Program-made: the position numbers and the translations under genes
Notes under the pieces: model-generated
Seen by the model: the letters and a program-made list of their open reading frames with translations, nothing else
Databases searched by the model: none
Told to the model about the DNA's origin: nothing
NCBI RefSeq assembly: GCF_036898095.1
Contig: NC_090763.1
Coordinates: 58,058,231 to 58,122,230 of the forward strand
Reading direction: 5' to 3'
Length of the DNA: 64,000 nucleotides
Source: Palaemon carinicauda
Lineage: Eukaryota; Arthropoda; Malacostraca; Decapoda; Palaemonidae
Shown here: one piece after another, positions 33,013 to 44,264 of the stretch
Layout: the number at the start of each line of letters is the position of its first letter
Numbering within the stretch: the stretch's first letter is position 1

Positions 33013-35269
33013 GATCGTGAGTGTCCTTCTGTATCAAAGAAGCGGCAATTTCCTTAATCAGGTCTTCTGGAAAAAGGCACTTGGAAAGAGGAGCAAACAG
33101 AAGTTCGGATCTCTGGCATGGTGTAACTCCAGCTGAAAGGAATGAGCATAGGTTTTCACGCTTCTTAAGGACTCCGGACACAAATGATGCAGCAAGCTCA
33201 TTAGACCCATCACGTACGGCCTTGTCCATGCAGGACATAATGAGCAAGGAAGTCTCCTTCTCTGTCGGAGAGATCTTTCTGCTTAGAGCTCCTAGACACC
33301 AGTCTAAGAAGTTAAAAACTTCGAAGGCTCTAAAGATACCTTTCAAAAGGTGGTCCAGGTCCGAAGATGACCAACATATCTTTGAGCGTCTCATGGCAAG
33401 GCGGCGGGGAGAGTCTACAAGACTTGAGAAGTCGCCCTGGGCAGAGGCAGGAACTCCCAAGCCGAGAACTTCTCCCGTGGCATACCAGACGCTCGATCTA
33501 AAAGAGAGTCTAGCAGGGGGAAACGTAAAAGCTGTCTTCCCTAAACTCTTCTTGGACTGCAGCCATTCTCCTATCACCCGCAAAGCTCTCTTGGACGAGC
33601 GTGCGAGGACGAGTCTAGTAAAGGCAGGAGTGGTTGACGGCATGCCTAACACAAACTCTGACGGAGGAGAACGCGGAGCCACAGAAACAAACTGGTCCGG
33701 AAACATCTCTTTGAACAGGGCCAAACCTTTCCTAAAGTCCAAAGAGGGTTGCGTAGACTTAGGCTCGTCTAGTTCTGAATGCGGTTCATCTACGTGTGCA
33801 GCAACATCATCATCAGAAAGTCCCTCATCCAATAACTGATGAGGGAACGGCAACGGAGTGGGTAACGGCTGGTTAGCTGAGTCCGGTCGCACGGGTGCAT
33901 GCGTGACTGAGCCGGACGCAACGTCATGGAACTGCTGCCCAGTCTGTGAGCTGGCAACAACCATAGCAGCGCGGGGACGCACAGCGTCTACTCCAGACTG
34001 TCTGGAATGATGTGGGTGAGCAGTGGCAACCACACTGGGTTGCGGAGGTTGACGCACCGCGTCAAAACAAAACAACTCTGACGGTTGTTGAACCTCACGA
34101 ACGTCAACGGATACCTCCGTGCGTCGCTGAACGTCAACATGCGGCTGGCAGATCACACTGGAACGCATGGGTGGCGGAACTCTCTCAACTGGAGTGCGTG
34201 AGAAGGTTACCTCAGCGTCCACAGGACGCACAACCGATCGTGTGGGTGGTTGTAGGCAAGGAGCTGCACTAGCTGGTGCGGCAGCAACCTTCTCCGCACG
34301 AAAGTCCTGCATAAGAGACGTTAGTTTAGACTGCATGTCTTGCAGTAAAGACCACTTAGGGTCTACAGGAGCAGGTGCGGCGACAGACGGTGTAACTGTC
34401 TGAAGCGGTACCGCTTTGCCTCTCTTAGGAGGTGAGCAGTCATCGGATGACTGCAGCGAGTCCGAACTGACCCAGTGGCTACAACTGGGCCGTTGGACTT
34501 GTGCGGAAGGGACCGACTTGCGCTTTAACGGTCGTGAGACCTTGGTCCATGGTTTCTTGCGAGAAACACCTTCCGAAGACGAGGTATAAATGGGCTCTCT
34601 CGTCTTTGTTAGGCAGGGGCGATCTTGGGTAGATACGCCCGATACCACGGAGGGAACGTCTGTTCGCTGATTAAAGCCTCTCGAACCCATTTGTCGTACG
34701 ACATTGCTTCTCCCCTGGACTTGGGAGCTTGCAAGAGGTCCCGGACTAGGAGGACGACAGGCACGAACAGACGAACCCTCAAGCGCAACACTATCCACAA
34801 CACTATCACTCACTTTATCACTTCCCACTGCACTTTTGCACTTCAGCTCCTTCACATCCGCCATGAGCTGATTACGGTCACTAGCAAGGGACTCAACTCT
34901 CTCACCCAGAGCTTGGATGGCACGCATCATATCAGCCATCGAAGGTTCCTGAGTACCAGGAGGGGGATTAGGAGCAACCACTACAGGGGAAGGAATAGGT
35001 TGTGGGGCATGTGGAGAGGAAATATCAATAGAACAAGAGGAACTTCTCCTAACTCTATCTCTCTCTAGCCTACGTGTATACTTTTGGAATTCGATAAAAT
35101 CGAATTCCGAAAGCCCAACGCACTCCTCACACCGATCTTCCAATTGACAGGTTTTATCCCGACAATTGGAACAAACAGTGTGAGGGTCGATAGAAGCCTT
35201 CGGAAGACGCCTTGAACAGTCCCTAGCATTGCACTTCCTAAATTTTGGGACTTGTGAAGGGTCAGCCAT
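32828..35269 (-). CDS. DIRS gag-like protein (copy C)
   Basis: 813 aa if begun at the ATG at 35269 (MADPSQVPKF); an in-frame ATG 12 codons upstream also exists. The N-terminus has a cysteine cluster (KCNARDC, then HTVCSNCRDKTCQLEDRCEE, C) that may bind zinc and is shared with the family 2 gag at about 47100. A coiled-coil-like segment (about residues 115-150) follows, then a long low-complexity Pro/Ser/Val middle, a more ordered helical C-terminal part, and a basic RG-rich tail (FRGRASSRGGARAEGKRGKK) likely to bind RNA. It presumably packages element RNA. No stop or frameshift seen. Confidence 0.88.
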   Translation of the reverse strand: MADPSQVPKFRKCNARDCSRRLPKASIDPHTVCSNCRDKTCQLEDRCEECVGLSEFDFIEFQKYTRRLERDRVRRSSSCSIDISSPHAPQPIPSPVVVAPNPPPGTQEPSMADMMRAIQALGERVESLASDRNQLMADVKELKCKSAVGSDKVSDSVVDSVALEGSSVRACRPPSPGPLASSQVQGRSNVVRQMGSRGFNQRTDVPSVVSGVSTQDRPCLTKTREPIYTSSSEGVSRKKPWTKVSRPLKRKSVPSAQVQRPSCSHWVSSDSLQSSDDCSPPKRGKAVPLQTVTPSVAAPAPVDPKWSLLQDMQSKLTSLMQDFRAEKVAAAPASAAPCLQPPTRSVVRPVDAEVTFSRTPVERVPPPMRSSVICQPHVDVQRRTEVSVDVREVQQPSELFCFDAVRQPPQPSVVATAHPHHSRQSGVDAVRPRAAMVVASSQTGQQFHDVASGSVTHAPVRPDSANQPLPTPLPFPHQLLDEGLSDDDVAAHVDEPHSELDEPKSTQPSLDFRKGLALFKEMFPDQFVSVAPRSPPSEFVLGMPSTTPAFTRLVLARSSKRALRVIGEWLQSKKSLGKTAFTFPPARLSFRSSVWYATGEVLGLGVPASAQGDFSSLVDSPRRLAMRRSKICWSSSDLDHLLKGIFRAFEVFNFLDWCLGALSRKISPTEKETSLLIMSCMDKAVRDGSNELAASFVSGVLKKRENLCSFLSAGVTPCQRSELLFAPLSKCLFPEDLIKEIAASLIQKDTHDLVASSARKATPLPTLSARPRMDTPASRFIPPFRGRASSRGGARAEGKRGKKKGTKSFKGRV

Positions 35270-35472
35270 TTTGAATTGGTCAAAGGGGAATTCAAAAACT
35301 ATCAAAAAGTCATCAACAAAGAATCCGTTATCAAAATGAGTTCAAGGATTTGTGAAGAGAAACCCTGCACAGCGAAAGCTCAAAACTAGAATAATGTACT
35401 TCACCAATTAGTTGTGAAAAAACTCCAGTTTAGCAACAGCGAGTAAGTACGTCTTATCGATAGCACTACAGA

Positions 35473-35645
35473 GAGAAAATTGAGTCTTTGTTTACATTGA
35501 GTACTGGGTATCTGGACGACAGATGGCGCTGTTGGGCACACCCGCAACCTGTGTAGCGATCGCTGGCGAGTTTTACCTTAGAGTTTTCTGTCGAGCAACA
35601 GAGTTGCAGCTATTATAATCACCGGCTAAGTTAAATATTGAAAAA
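35473..35645. repeat. Right (5') ITR of DIRS copy C
   Basis: Inverted partner of the left ITR; contains AGCGATCGCT and ends TTAAATATTGAAAAA. Confidence 0.95.
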
Positions 35646-35940
35646 TAAATATTTCTTATATAAACTATAAAAACTTTAACAAAACAAGAGGAGGAGAAAC
35701 AAGAGAGAACAGTGTGCTCGAGTGTACCCTCAAGCAAGAGAACTCTAACCCAAGGCAGCGAAAGACCATGGTACAGAGGCCATGGCACTACCCAAGACTT
35801 GAGAACAATGTTTTGATTTCGGAGTGTCCTTCTCCTAGAAGAGCTGCTTACCACAGCTAAAGAGTCCCTTCCACCCCCACCAAGAGGAAAGTAGCCACTG
35901 AGCATTAGATTTCCCAAATCAAAACCTCACAAGCCCAATA
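35646..35940 (-). mobile_element. Continuation of the LINE-like repeat split by DIRS copy C
   Basis: Begins TAAATATTTCTTATATAAAC, which resembles the sequence expected after the break at 29123 when compared with the copy at 61600-61680. It includes CGGAGTGTCCTTCTCCTAGA, which I recognise as part of this dispersed crustacean repeat. No coding sequence is visible. Confidence 0.6.
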
Positions 35941-36466
35941 GTAGTAGTCACTCCATGAACATGGAAGCAAAAGATGGAAAATAAGATTAAATTAACCTAA
36001 CACTGACAAAGCTTACTTTATTAAAAGCAAAACCCTGTGCAAGAACCGACTAGTATACACTGCAAATTATATTTTTCAAGTATGGAGAGTCAATGTTATT
36101 CCATATGTGGAAAGAAAGTAGCCTTGATGTAACAGAACGGAGAATATCCTGGTTTACAATGTTTAATCCTCGAATGCTGACGAAAGACTTTAGGGTATGC
36201 AAGGTATATCATAAGTCTGCAAGTGTAAGAAAAGAAAATTTAACAGAAAACAGATAAAGATGGTCCTCGGGATCAAGTTCTTAAGGGAGGCTTCCTTTAT
36301 CAAGTCATAACTAGCACAAAATGAGGCTTCAGAGCACCCTGATTAGGTCTCATATTGGTTGGGTCTACTTGGTCCTTTGCAAACCCAATCAAAATTTTGG
36401 GTACCAAAAATTCATGCTAATAAACTGACAGTACAGTATCAGGAGAGCTGATTTGTACCTCTTAAT
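35941..36466. other. Spacer, nothing recognised
   Basis: AT-rich DNA without a convincing frame or repeat. The end is probably upstream RT sequence of the LINE at 36467, too decayed to read. Confidence 0.5.
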
Positions 36467-36720
36467 CTCCACTACGCACCAGCATCGATAATGCAGCGAC
36501 TATTTAATGTGCTGCCAGCTCATCTAAGAAACATATCAGGAGTGAGCGTAGATGTGTTTAAGAATAAGCTCGATAAATACCTAAGATGCATCCCAGACCA
36601 TCCAAGACTAGAAGATGCATTAGCAACTCTCTGGTAGATATACGAGGTGCCTCACACTGAGGGACCTAGGGGAACCCAAACAAAAAATAAGGAAGGAAAG
36701 GATAAGGACACATACTAAAA
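36467..36720 (+). mobile_element. LINE reverse transcriptase C-terminus, 3' remnant
   Basis: 36467-36637 reads APASIMQRLFNVLPAHLRNI, SGVSVDVFKNKLDKYLRCIP and so on to ALATLW and a stop. The pattern R-LFN-LP followed by FKNKLDKYL is the usual end of a non-LTR retrotransposon RT. About 80 bp of 3' UTR follow. Clade not assigned. Confidence 0.75.
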
Positions 36721-37093
36721 GGAGGGTTTGCTCCTGGGTAAAGCACCTATTAGGGGGGAAATCTTCTCATCTCTACCATAAACTGCATAACATAATTTCA
36801 TCACCTTACCAACTGTTTAATTTCATTCCTTGTTTTGGAAATTCTTAAGGAATATTCTGAGTGGCAATGCTCTCATAATACTGTACATCTTTTTAGCTCT
36901 TTCCCTTAAAACCACTACTGGACACAGGGGACTGAAATCATGACCAAGTCTTCTTTTCTCCGCCTGCCTGCTGTTTCCAAGGGGAAGTAGAAGTGGACTA
37001 CAGTCTCTCCAGCCTTCATCTTATTTTTATATACCAGTAATTAACTTCAGTTCCACAATTCATGAAGGACATCTTGCCCAGATAAATATCACA
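36721..37093. other. Spacer, nothing recognised
   Basis: Non-coding DNA between the LINE remnant and the family 3 DIRS left end. Confidence 0.5.
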
Positions 37094-37334
37094 AATATTA
37101 AATAATTTGTATTTTCCCTATCTGTACAAACCCAAGTTCTTTAATATGAGTATGATTTCAGCGAAGCTGGAAACGCGGCTGTTAAAATTTATAATGAGGT
37201 GTTGGTAATTACTGGAGGGTGGATGGGAAGCCCTCACGCCCCTCTGCTACCTTACTGAGAAACAAATTTGACCTTCACCTAGGAATTATGGGTGGATGAT
37301 GTGGTATGTTAACTCAAAAGGATTCAGGTTTTTA

Positions 37335-37425
37335 TAGTTAGGCAAAATGCAAATTATTTCTAAAAATTTTTTATTTATTCCTACACACATACAAACCTTT
37401 GTCCTTTAATACTGCAGGAGAATTA
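37335..37425. repeat. Internal complementary region, family 3 copy 2
   Basis: Complement of the left end followed by complement of the family 3 right end, joined in a T-rich stretch at about 37365-37375. Confidence 0.65.
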
Positions 37426-37644
37426 AGGAGGGAGAAAGTTTCTATGACCAAAATGGTATTATAAAATCCTAGGATGTCAGGGCACTCAGACCTGAAGAGG
37501 TGCAAGAGTGCTGACCCCACTACACCTCCTATTGACCTAATGATGTTTCAGGCAATAGGTTAGGTTTCCGTAGTTAGATAGTCAGGGAGGAGCCTATATC
37601 ACCAATGGGATATGATGTCTAAAATGTGATGCAAAACTGAAGTA

Positions 37645-38447
<803 letters not shown>

Positions 38448-38459
38448 TAATGAGTTTAC

Positions 38460-40980
38460 ATTTATGTCCATCCCCCCTCTCATCAGGAGGATGAGGGAGT
38501 AACTTCTATCTTCAAACTTGATAGAATAAGGGTTGGGGTGGTAGTTTACCTACATTAAGGTTGGTTCCAGTATCATAACAGCTCAGCCGTTGCACCCCAA
38601 GAAACGGAAAAGAAGAGGAAAAAAGGCCCGATACTTTAACTCTATCTTAGACTAATGTCCCAACTGCTATATTAGATGAGATGCTCTTTATCCTGTAAGG
38701 AAGCTAGGTTTGCTACAACACCTGCTAAGCAACTACCATAGATCCAAGGAAAAGCGTATCAAAGGTACATCATGGGCTGTGAAGCCAGGGCCTCCCATTA
38801 ACCAATTTGTCTGGTAAATTTGGAAGCTACGAAATCTCTCCATTTTAGAACCCAGGTGGTCCACTTGTTAGCCGATTGGTGGGCCTGGATGGTGACTACT
38901 TTCTCTCCAGACAGACCTGGGTCTGCAAACTGCTTTTCTTCTCAGAGTCAAACAGAGATTGAGAGTAGGCAAAGAAGGCCACCATGCTTAACCAGTGGTC
39001 CAGCTATGATGTCGCCTGGAGACTAGCCATTGCTGTAGCCTCCATATTTGCAGACTGATGCAAAAAGACTGCAGATTGACCCTTAGTCTCTCGACCAACG
39101 AACACTGTGGTGACTGCTGCTCCTACTGACAGAAGCGAAGGCCTGGATTACTAACGGACGTAAAATCGTCTCTGTCAAGAGAACACTGTGGGTAATATCC
39201 TTGTCGAATTGCTCACACAGTGAGTTCCTTAGGCAGGTAACTTTCACATCAACACTGTCGATTGCCTCCCAGGATAACTCTGACCAGGGAAGTTCAAAAC
39301 TAAGTTTTGACTCATAGGGTGCCAAAAACCTTCTTCATAGAAGTTTTCCTTCTCTTCCTCAGTGCTCTGGTTGCTACCCACAGGCCATTAACCTTTCTAA
39401 TAAGAGTCAACACCTATACAACGGCTGATTCAGACTCGGCGTCCTCTGCCTCCATAGGTGCGGGCCCTACATCCGGAGCTGCAGTGTTGATCATGTCTAA
39501 CGTTTCCTCACCCCTAAGCAGAGGGAGGGAGTCATCTCGATCAGAGGAATGTTGGCAGGATTTAGCAGTCTTCCTCTCTGAACCTAATACCAAACCTGGG
39601 TGCTCTGGAGATTCTTCCTGGATGGGGGCGTCTCTTGCCGGACTTGAAGCCACATTTGTTTCCATGCTAATCCTCGATGATGAAACAGATATCTGTACCA
39701 CTGAAATGCTAGCATGTTCATGTCAGGAAGGCCTACGGACTGAAGAGTCCTTGGACTGCTTGATACCTGATGATGCTGGACTGGACGAGTGAGTTCTATA
39801 AGAGCTTGACCGTGGTGTTCTAAGGGAATCTCTTCCTAGTGACCAAATGTTCTCAGTAGTAGGAAAACAAAGAGGGGATCTTGTCCTAGCATCATAGTGC
39901 CTCTTAATATAAGTTACTTGGATAAATGGTTAATTGTATGCCGAAGCATGTCTGAATTATTGTTCCTGGTCCAGTGACTCTATAGGTAAGCCTATTATAC
40001 TGGGAGCACATGTGCACAGATGTACATGTGAAAACAGAAGAATATGCGCTATCCAAAGAGCACACTTGCTCATAGTACACAGAAGTTTATTGACTTTTCT
40101 TAAATGGCAAGACATATGACCACAGGTGAGTGCTCCTGAACACAAGCATTAGAGCATCATTATACATAAAAACTTTCCCCAAGAGAAAAATGTTCAAGAA
40201 GATTAGAGCATGCATGATTCTGAGAATGCACACGATCAGTAAAGCATGTGTGTGTGTGAAAAGAAGAATGCTTGCTATATGATTGAGGTTGAGTGCTAAG
40301 GCTTTCTGGAAGCATAGATGTGCATGTAAGAGAAGGCTGTTTCAAAGGAGAGCGTGTGTGTGATAATATGAAGTCCCACTGACTGGTAATATTCTTTAAT
40401 TGGTGAGTGTGAGCACTTGAGAGTGTGTGCTCGCTGATGAGAGTGAACGAATTAGAGAATGTGCTCATACAGAAGTGTGCGCTCCTAGAAGTTCTCATTG
40501 TACAGAACAGTATTTCTTTCTGTGCAGACAAGATTTGTTTTCTGAGAATGTAATACTACACCTCTTGACAGGTGGAGAGAGTGGATCCCTGAGAGCGCGA
40601 ATGACATCATTGCCATGATTCCGAGAAGTCAGCTAACTGCGCTCGAGGAAATCTCTCTATTTGTCTTCGTGAGACGAGCAGAACTAAGCAAAGCTATCGC
40701 TAATGACGATGTCACATGGAATGGACTGGGAGGCGAAGTAAACCACAAGCATTTCCTTTCCTTACAGGTAGACATCAAATCCGAAAGTGACTGCACCCAA
40801 AAGCGATCAACTGCGCCTACAAGGGAGTTGGGCAAGATGGAGGGTGTCATGCAAAGATCTTCTTCCGATGGTGTGGCGGAAGAAGACTTATGAGAAGGAG
40901 GGGACTTTGCCTTAAATGGCAGCAGTCTTTCCTTCAATGAAATACACTCCATACCTCAGGATGGCCCTGACGTCTTTGTC
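38460..40980 (-). pseudogene. DIRS gag remnant (family 3 copy 2)
   Basis: Minus-strand pieces include LPWSELSWEAIDSVDVKVTC (39083-39325) and frames at 39414-39701 and 40629-40952, all serine/proline rich and broken by stops. Placement between an ITR/ICR and a truncated 5' end, plus helical stretches like those of DIRS gag, suggest capsid origin. About 40160-40500 has GTGTGTGCTC-type low-complexity sequence, like the repeat-rich gag middles of the other copies. The assignment is partly by context. Confidence 0.45.
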
Positions 40981-41042
40981 TGCATTGACACTTGAAATTA
41001 ATAGGAGAAGCAGATAAAGCTGGCTCAGTCTGGGTTTGCCAG

Positions 41043-41178
41043 TTATTTTTATTAGCAAAGCTGCAACCCTAGTTGGAAAAGCAGGAAGCTATAAATCCAA
41101 GGGGTCCAAGAGGGAAAAATAGCCCCATAAAGAAAGGTAATAAATAATCTACAAGAGAAATAATGAACGATTAAAATA
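41043..41178 (-). mobile_element. LINE-like 3' tail fragment
   Basis: Contains AGCTGCAACCCTAGTTGGAA, AAGCAGGAAGCTATAAATCC and AATAGCCC as in the copies at 28973 and 61465. It ends exactly where family 2 copy 2 begins, so that element probably inserted into it. Confidence 0.75.
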
Positions 41179-41204
41179 TGACAAATTCAGAAATAATTTG
41201 TATT

Positions 41205-41400
41205 TTTCCTAACAATACAAACCTTTAGCTATTTATTAGGGGTTATTACTTCTAGCGAAGCTGAAAGGACGAGCTATTAAAATTTTAGCGAGGGTTAACT
41301 ACCCATTCCGCTAGTTAGCAGGGGTGAGAATGGGGGGTAGCATTCTACCGCTCCCGCTCACACACCGGTGATCTACCTCATTTTGCTTGGAGGTAAGACT
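41205..41400. repeat. Left (3') ITR, family 2 copy 2
   Basis: Contains GCGAAGCTGAAAGGACGAGC and TTAACTACCCATTCCGCTAG; inverted partner of 47345-47540. Confidence 0.85.
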
Positions 41401-41430
41401 TCAAGGGGGATACGGCTGGCGGGTAAGTTT

Positions 41431-41535
41431 GTATAAATAGCTAAAGGTTTGTATCATTAGGAAAAATATAAATTATCTCTGAATTTGTCATTTGTTCCGT
41501 GACTGGAATACAAACCTACGCTATTTATTAGGGGT
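41431..41535. repeat. Internal complementary region, family 2 copy 2
   Basis: GTATAAATAGCTAAAGGTTT to GAATTTGTCA complements the left end; TTTGTTCCGTGACTGGAATA to TATTTATTAGGGGT complements the right end. Confidence 0.88.
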
Positions 41536-41866
41536 GACTCACCCATAAGGAGGTGGACGTCCCTGCCAAACTGGCTTTTGGCTCTATCCGGGGGCTCCTT
41601 ATTTTGAATAGGTTTATACCAAAAATAAGGAGTCCCTGCACCTCGCTAGACCTTGCTATGCAAGGTCCGCGGCCTACGCGAACTGTGTGTTGAGTTGTTT
41701 AGAAGTGTGACTGTCCAGGTAAAAGTTATTCTGAGTCTCTGTAGGAAAACTGTTGTAACCAGGACTTTCCCAATACCACCTCACCAGGGTATAGGGATCC
41801 AACAGCATTAGCTTAATACTAGGAACACAAGGGAGCATGGTTTACCTGCAGTGGTTTGAGGTCAGC

Positions 41867-42676
41867 TTATGCAGAGAACCTAGGATGCTGCTTTCTCCAA
41901 GAGAGGGGAGGATGAAGAAAAGAATAAGAGCCAGTCAAACCGGGTAACAGTGCTCTCAATCTTCTGCTACTTGTCCAATAAGGAGCTTGAGGTATTATAC
42001 CAGCTGTTGTGCAGCCACCACAGGGCCTATAGAGAATGTATCGAGCCTCCTGTGGGACACGTCTTGCAAGTAGCGGGCTGTGAACGTATTCTGACATTTC
42101 CACACCCCTGCCTATAGAACCTGCGTCACAGAAAAGTTTCTTTTGAATGCCAGAGACGTAGCTACGCCCCTGACCGTGGGTTCTGGGGCGACGTGAAGGA
42201 GGAAGGTCTGGATTCAGGGCATGATCTAAGACCTTGCAAATCCAGGCAGAGATGTTGTTCTTAGTAACCCTCTTCTTGTTCCTCCCTGTGCTGATGAAAA
42301 GTGCATACACATGGGGACAGGATGTGGCTGTTCTCTTGAGGTACAGCCTCAAACTCCTTACTGGGCAGAGGAAGAGATGATCAGGGTCATTAGTTACAGA
42401 GCGGAGACTCGAAACTCGGAAGGAGTCGAATCAGGGATCCACTACTCCCAGATTCTGAGTCTTGGTTATAAACTCAGGGATGAAGCTGAACGTTACCTCT
42501 CCCCTTCCCCTTGAATGGGCGATGTTGTATGAGATACCATGAAGTTCACTAACTCGCTTGGCCAAAGCCAAAGCTAGAAGGAACACCGTCTTCCAAGTGA
42601 GGGGGCAATCTGTTGCCTGGCGTAATGGTTCATGGGGAGTCTCTTTAGAGACCTGAGAACTCGAACCACGTTCCAT
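41867..42676 (-). pseudogene. Tyrosine recombinase pseudogene (family 2 copy 2)
   Basis: 42431-42676 encodes TWKTVFLLALALAKRVSELH with the first catalytic arginine. 41867-42352 continues in another frame with a VYALFISTGR-type stretch and a C-terminal tail. The H-x-x-R and tyrosine regions were not recovered with confidence. Frameshifts separate the parts. Confidence 0.75.
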
Positions 42677-42769
42677 GGGAGAGGTCTCACTTCAGAATGA
42701 GGACTGTTAAGTTCGTAACCACCGAGACTGAAAGGCATATTTCTTCACACAAATACACGAGGAACTCCG

Positions 42770-43340
42770 CTATTGCTGGAATAGTGGCAGTGAGAGGAGA
42801 GATACCCCTTCCACGACACCGAAGTTCAGGGCCATTGTGAAGAGATCCTCAGTTGGAGAACCCCACAAAGTCAGGACTTTGTTGGCTACTAGATGATCCA
42901 ATGACCACTCGGTACTCACTATATGCGATGCTCTGCTCAGGTTATTGGCGAGCACATTCCTCTTGCCTGGAATGGAGCATGCCGATAGTGGTATCGAGTG
43001 AATCTCGGCCCATCTCAATATCTCTACTGCTAGATGGGATGGGGGCTGCGAAAAGGTACCTCCTTGTTTGTTGATGCAAGTCCCTACTGTGGTGTTGTTG
43101 CTCATCACCACCAATGAGGGGCCCACCAGGAACTGGTGGAACTGTTGAAGGGCCAGAAAGATGGCCTTCATCTCTAAGAGATTTATGTGGAGGTACTCTT
43201 CTGACTCTGACCAGAGGCCTAAGGTCGTATGGTGCAGCACGTGGGGCCCCCACCCTTTTTTTTTTTGAAGAGTCTGAGAACAGCATCAAATCTGGGGGGA
43301 GGACAAGATCCACTCCCTTTCGTAGCTTCTCGTCTGACAC
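42770..43340 (-). pseudogene. RNase H and methyltransferase-like pol remnant (family 2 copy 2)
   Basis: The frame 42770-43240 has LHINLLEMKAIFLALQQF, VVMSNNTTVGTCINKQGGT (the usual aspartate replaced by asparagine) and NVLANNLSR (aspartate also replaced). LWGSPTEDLFTMALN begins the methyltransferase-like part. Loss of acidic residues means no RNase H activity. Confidence 0.85.
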
Positions 43341-43398
43341 CTACCATTCGAGGTCCGTCTGTTCCGCTGATCCCATGGGGATCAAGATGTCCGGGGAG

Positions 43399-44255
43399 TC
43401 AAAAGCCTGATTCCTCCGGCACTTGAGTTGACTGTTGGGAACGGTGTCCAAGAAGACGTAAGAACGTCTGGGCTGGAGATTCTTCCCGTCTGAGAAAAGG
43501 TCTAGTGACTTTTCTCAGCCTTGTTATCCTGTCGTCTGATGGGAAGGCTTTGTGAAGATTGGTGTCTGGTATTATGCCTAGGTATACCAGTCTCTGAGTG
43601 GGAAGCAGGGTGGACTTCTCAAGGTTTACCATGATCCCCAGATCTTAGCAAAGCCTCAAAAGTTGTCTCGGAGTTGAAGAAAGGTTAACACCGAGTACGC
43701 AAGGATTAGCCAGTCGTCCAGATAACGGAGGCGATGGATGCCAATCCTGTGTGCCCAAGATGATACTACGGTGAACACTAAGGTGAAGACTTGAGGTGCA
43801 GTGGAAAGACCAAAGTACAGCACCTTGAACTAGTATTTCCTGTTGTCTAGGCTGAATCTTAAGTACTTCCTTGAAGACGGATGTATTTGGATCTGGAGGT
43901 ACGGGTCCTTTAGGTACAGTGTGCACATGAAATCCTGTGGTCTTACCACTTGTCTGACTGTCTGCCGTCTCCATGCTGAACAGAGTTTGCTTGACAAACT
44001 ATAGTTCAAAGCATAGAGGTCGATTACGGGACTCCAGCCTCCAGACGCCTTTTTCACAAGAAAGAGTCGACTGAAGAAGCATGGGGACTTGTTGAGGACC
44101 TCCTGGAGAGCGCCCTTCTTCAACTGGGTCTGGACTTCTACCCAGAGGGCTAGCCCCTTTGCTGATCTCATCACAAAGGAGTCTATTGACACTGGATTCC
44201 TGATCAGGAGAGGGAGAAATGTTGTGAACGGGACGCGATACCCTGAACGAATCAC
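43399..44255 (-). pseudogene. Reverse transcriptase pseudogene (family 2 copy 2)
   Basis: RLFLVKKASGGWSPVIDLYA at the N-terminus and a motif A equivalent MCTLYLKDPYLQIQIHP in which the catalytic aspartate has become tyrosine. YLDDW is still present (plus-strand 43710-43724), followed by VNLEKS at about 43620. Frames change between these motifs. Confidence 0.88.
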
Positions 44256-44264
44256 GGAGATTGT

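Larger units (their letters stand above)
29124..35645 (-). mobile_element. DIRS family 1 copy C, nearly intact retrotransposon
   Basis: 6.5 kb with the full DIRS order on the minus strand: 5' ITR (35473-35645), gag, pol (RT, RNase H, methyltransferase-like), YR, ICR, 3' ITR (29124-29320). The ITRs differ at one base over about 150 bp (A at 29228 against G in the partner), so the insertion is recent. Gag and YR are open throughout; pol has one in-frame stop. It sits inside an older LINE-like repeat and no target duplication is visible, as expected when a YR integrates a circle. Confidence 0.96.

Noticed and set aside
33021..33839. 272-codon plus-strand ORF
   Set aside because: Antisense shadow of the DIRS gag gene; no homology and no gene context.
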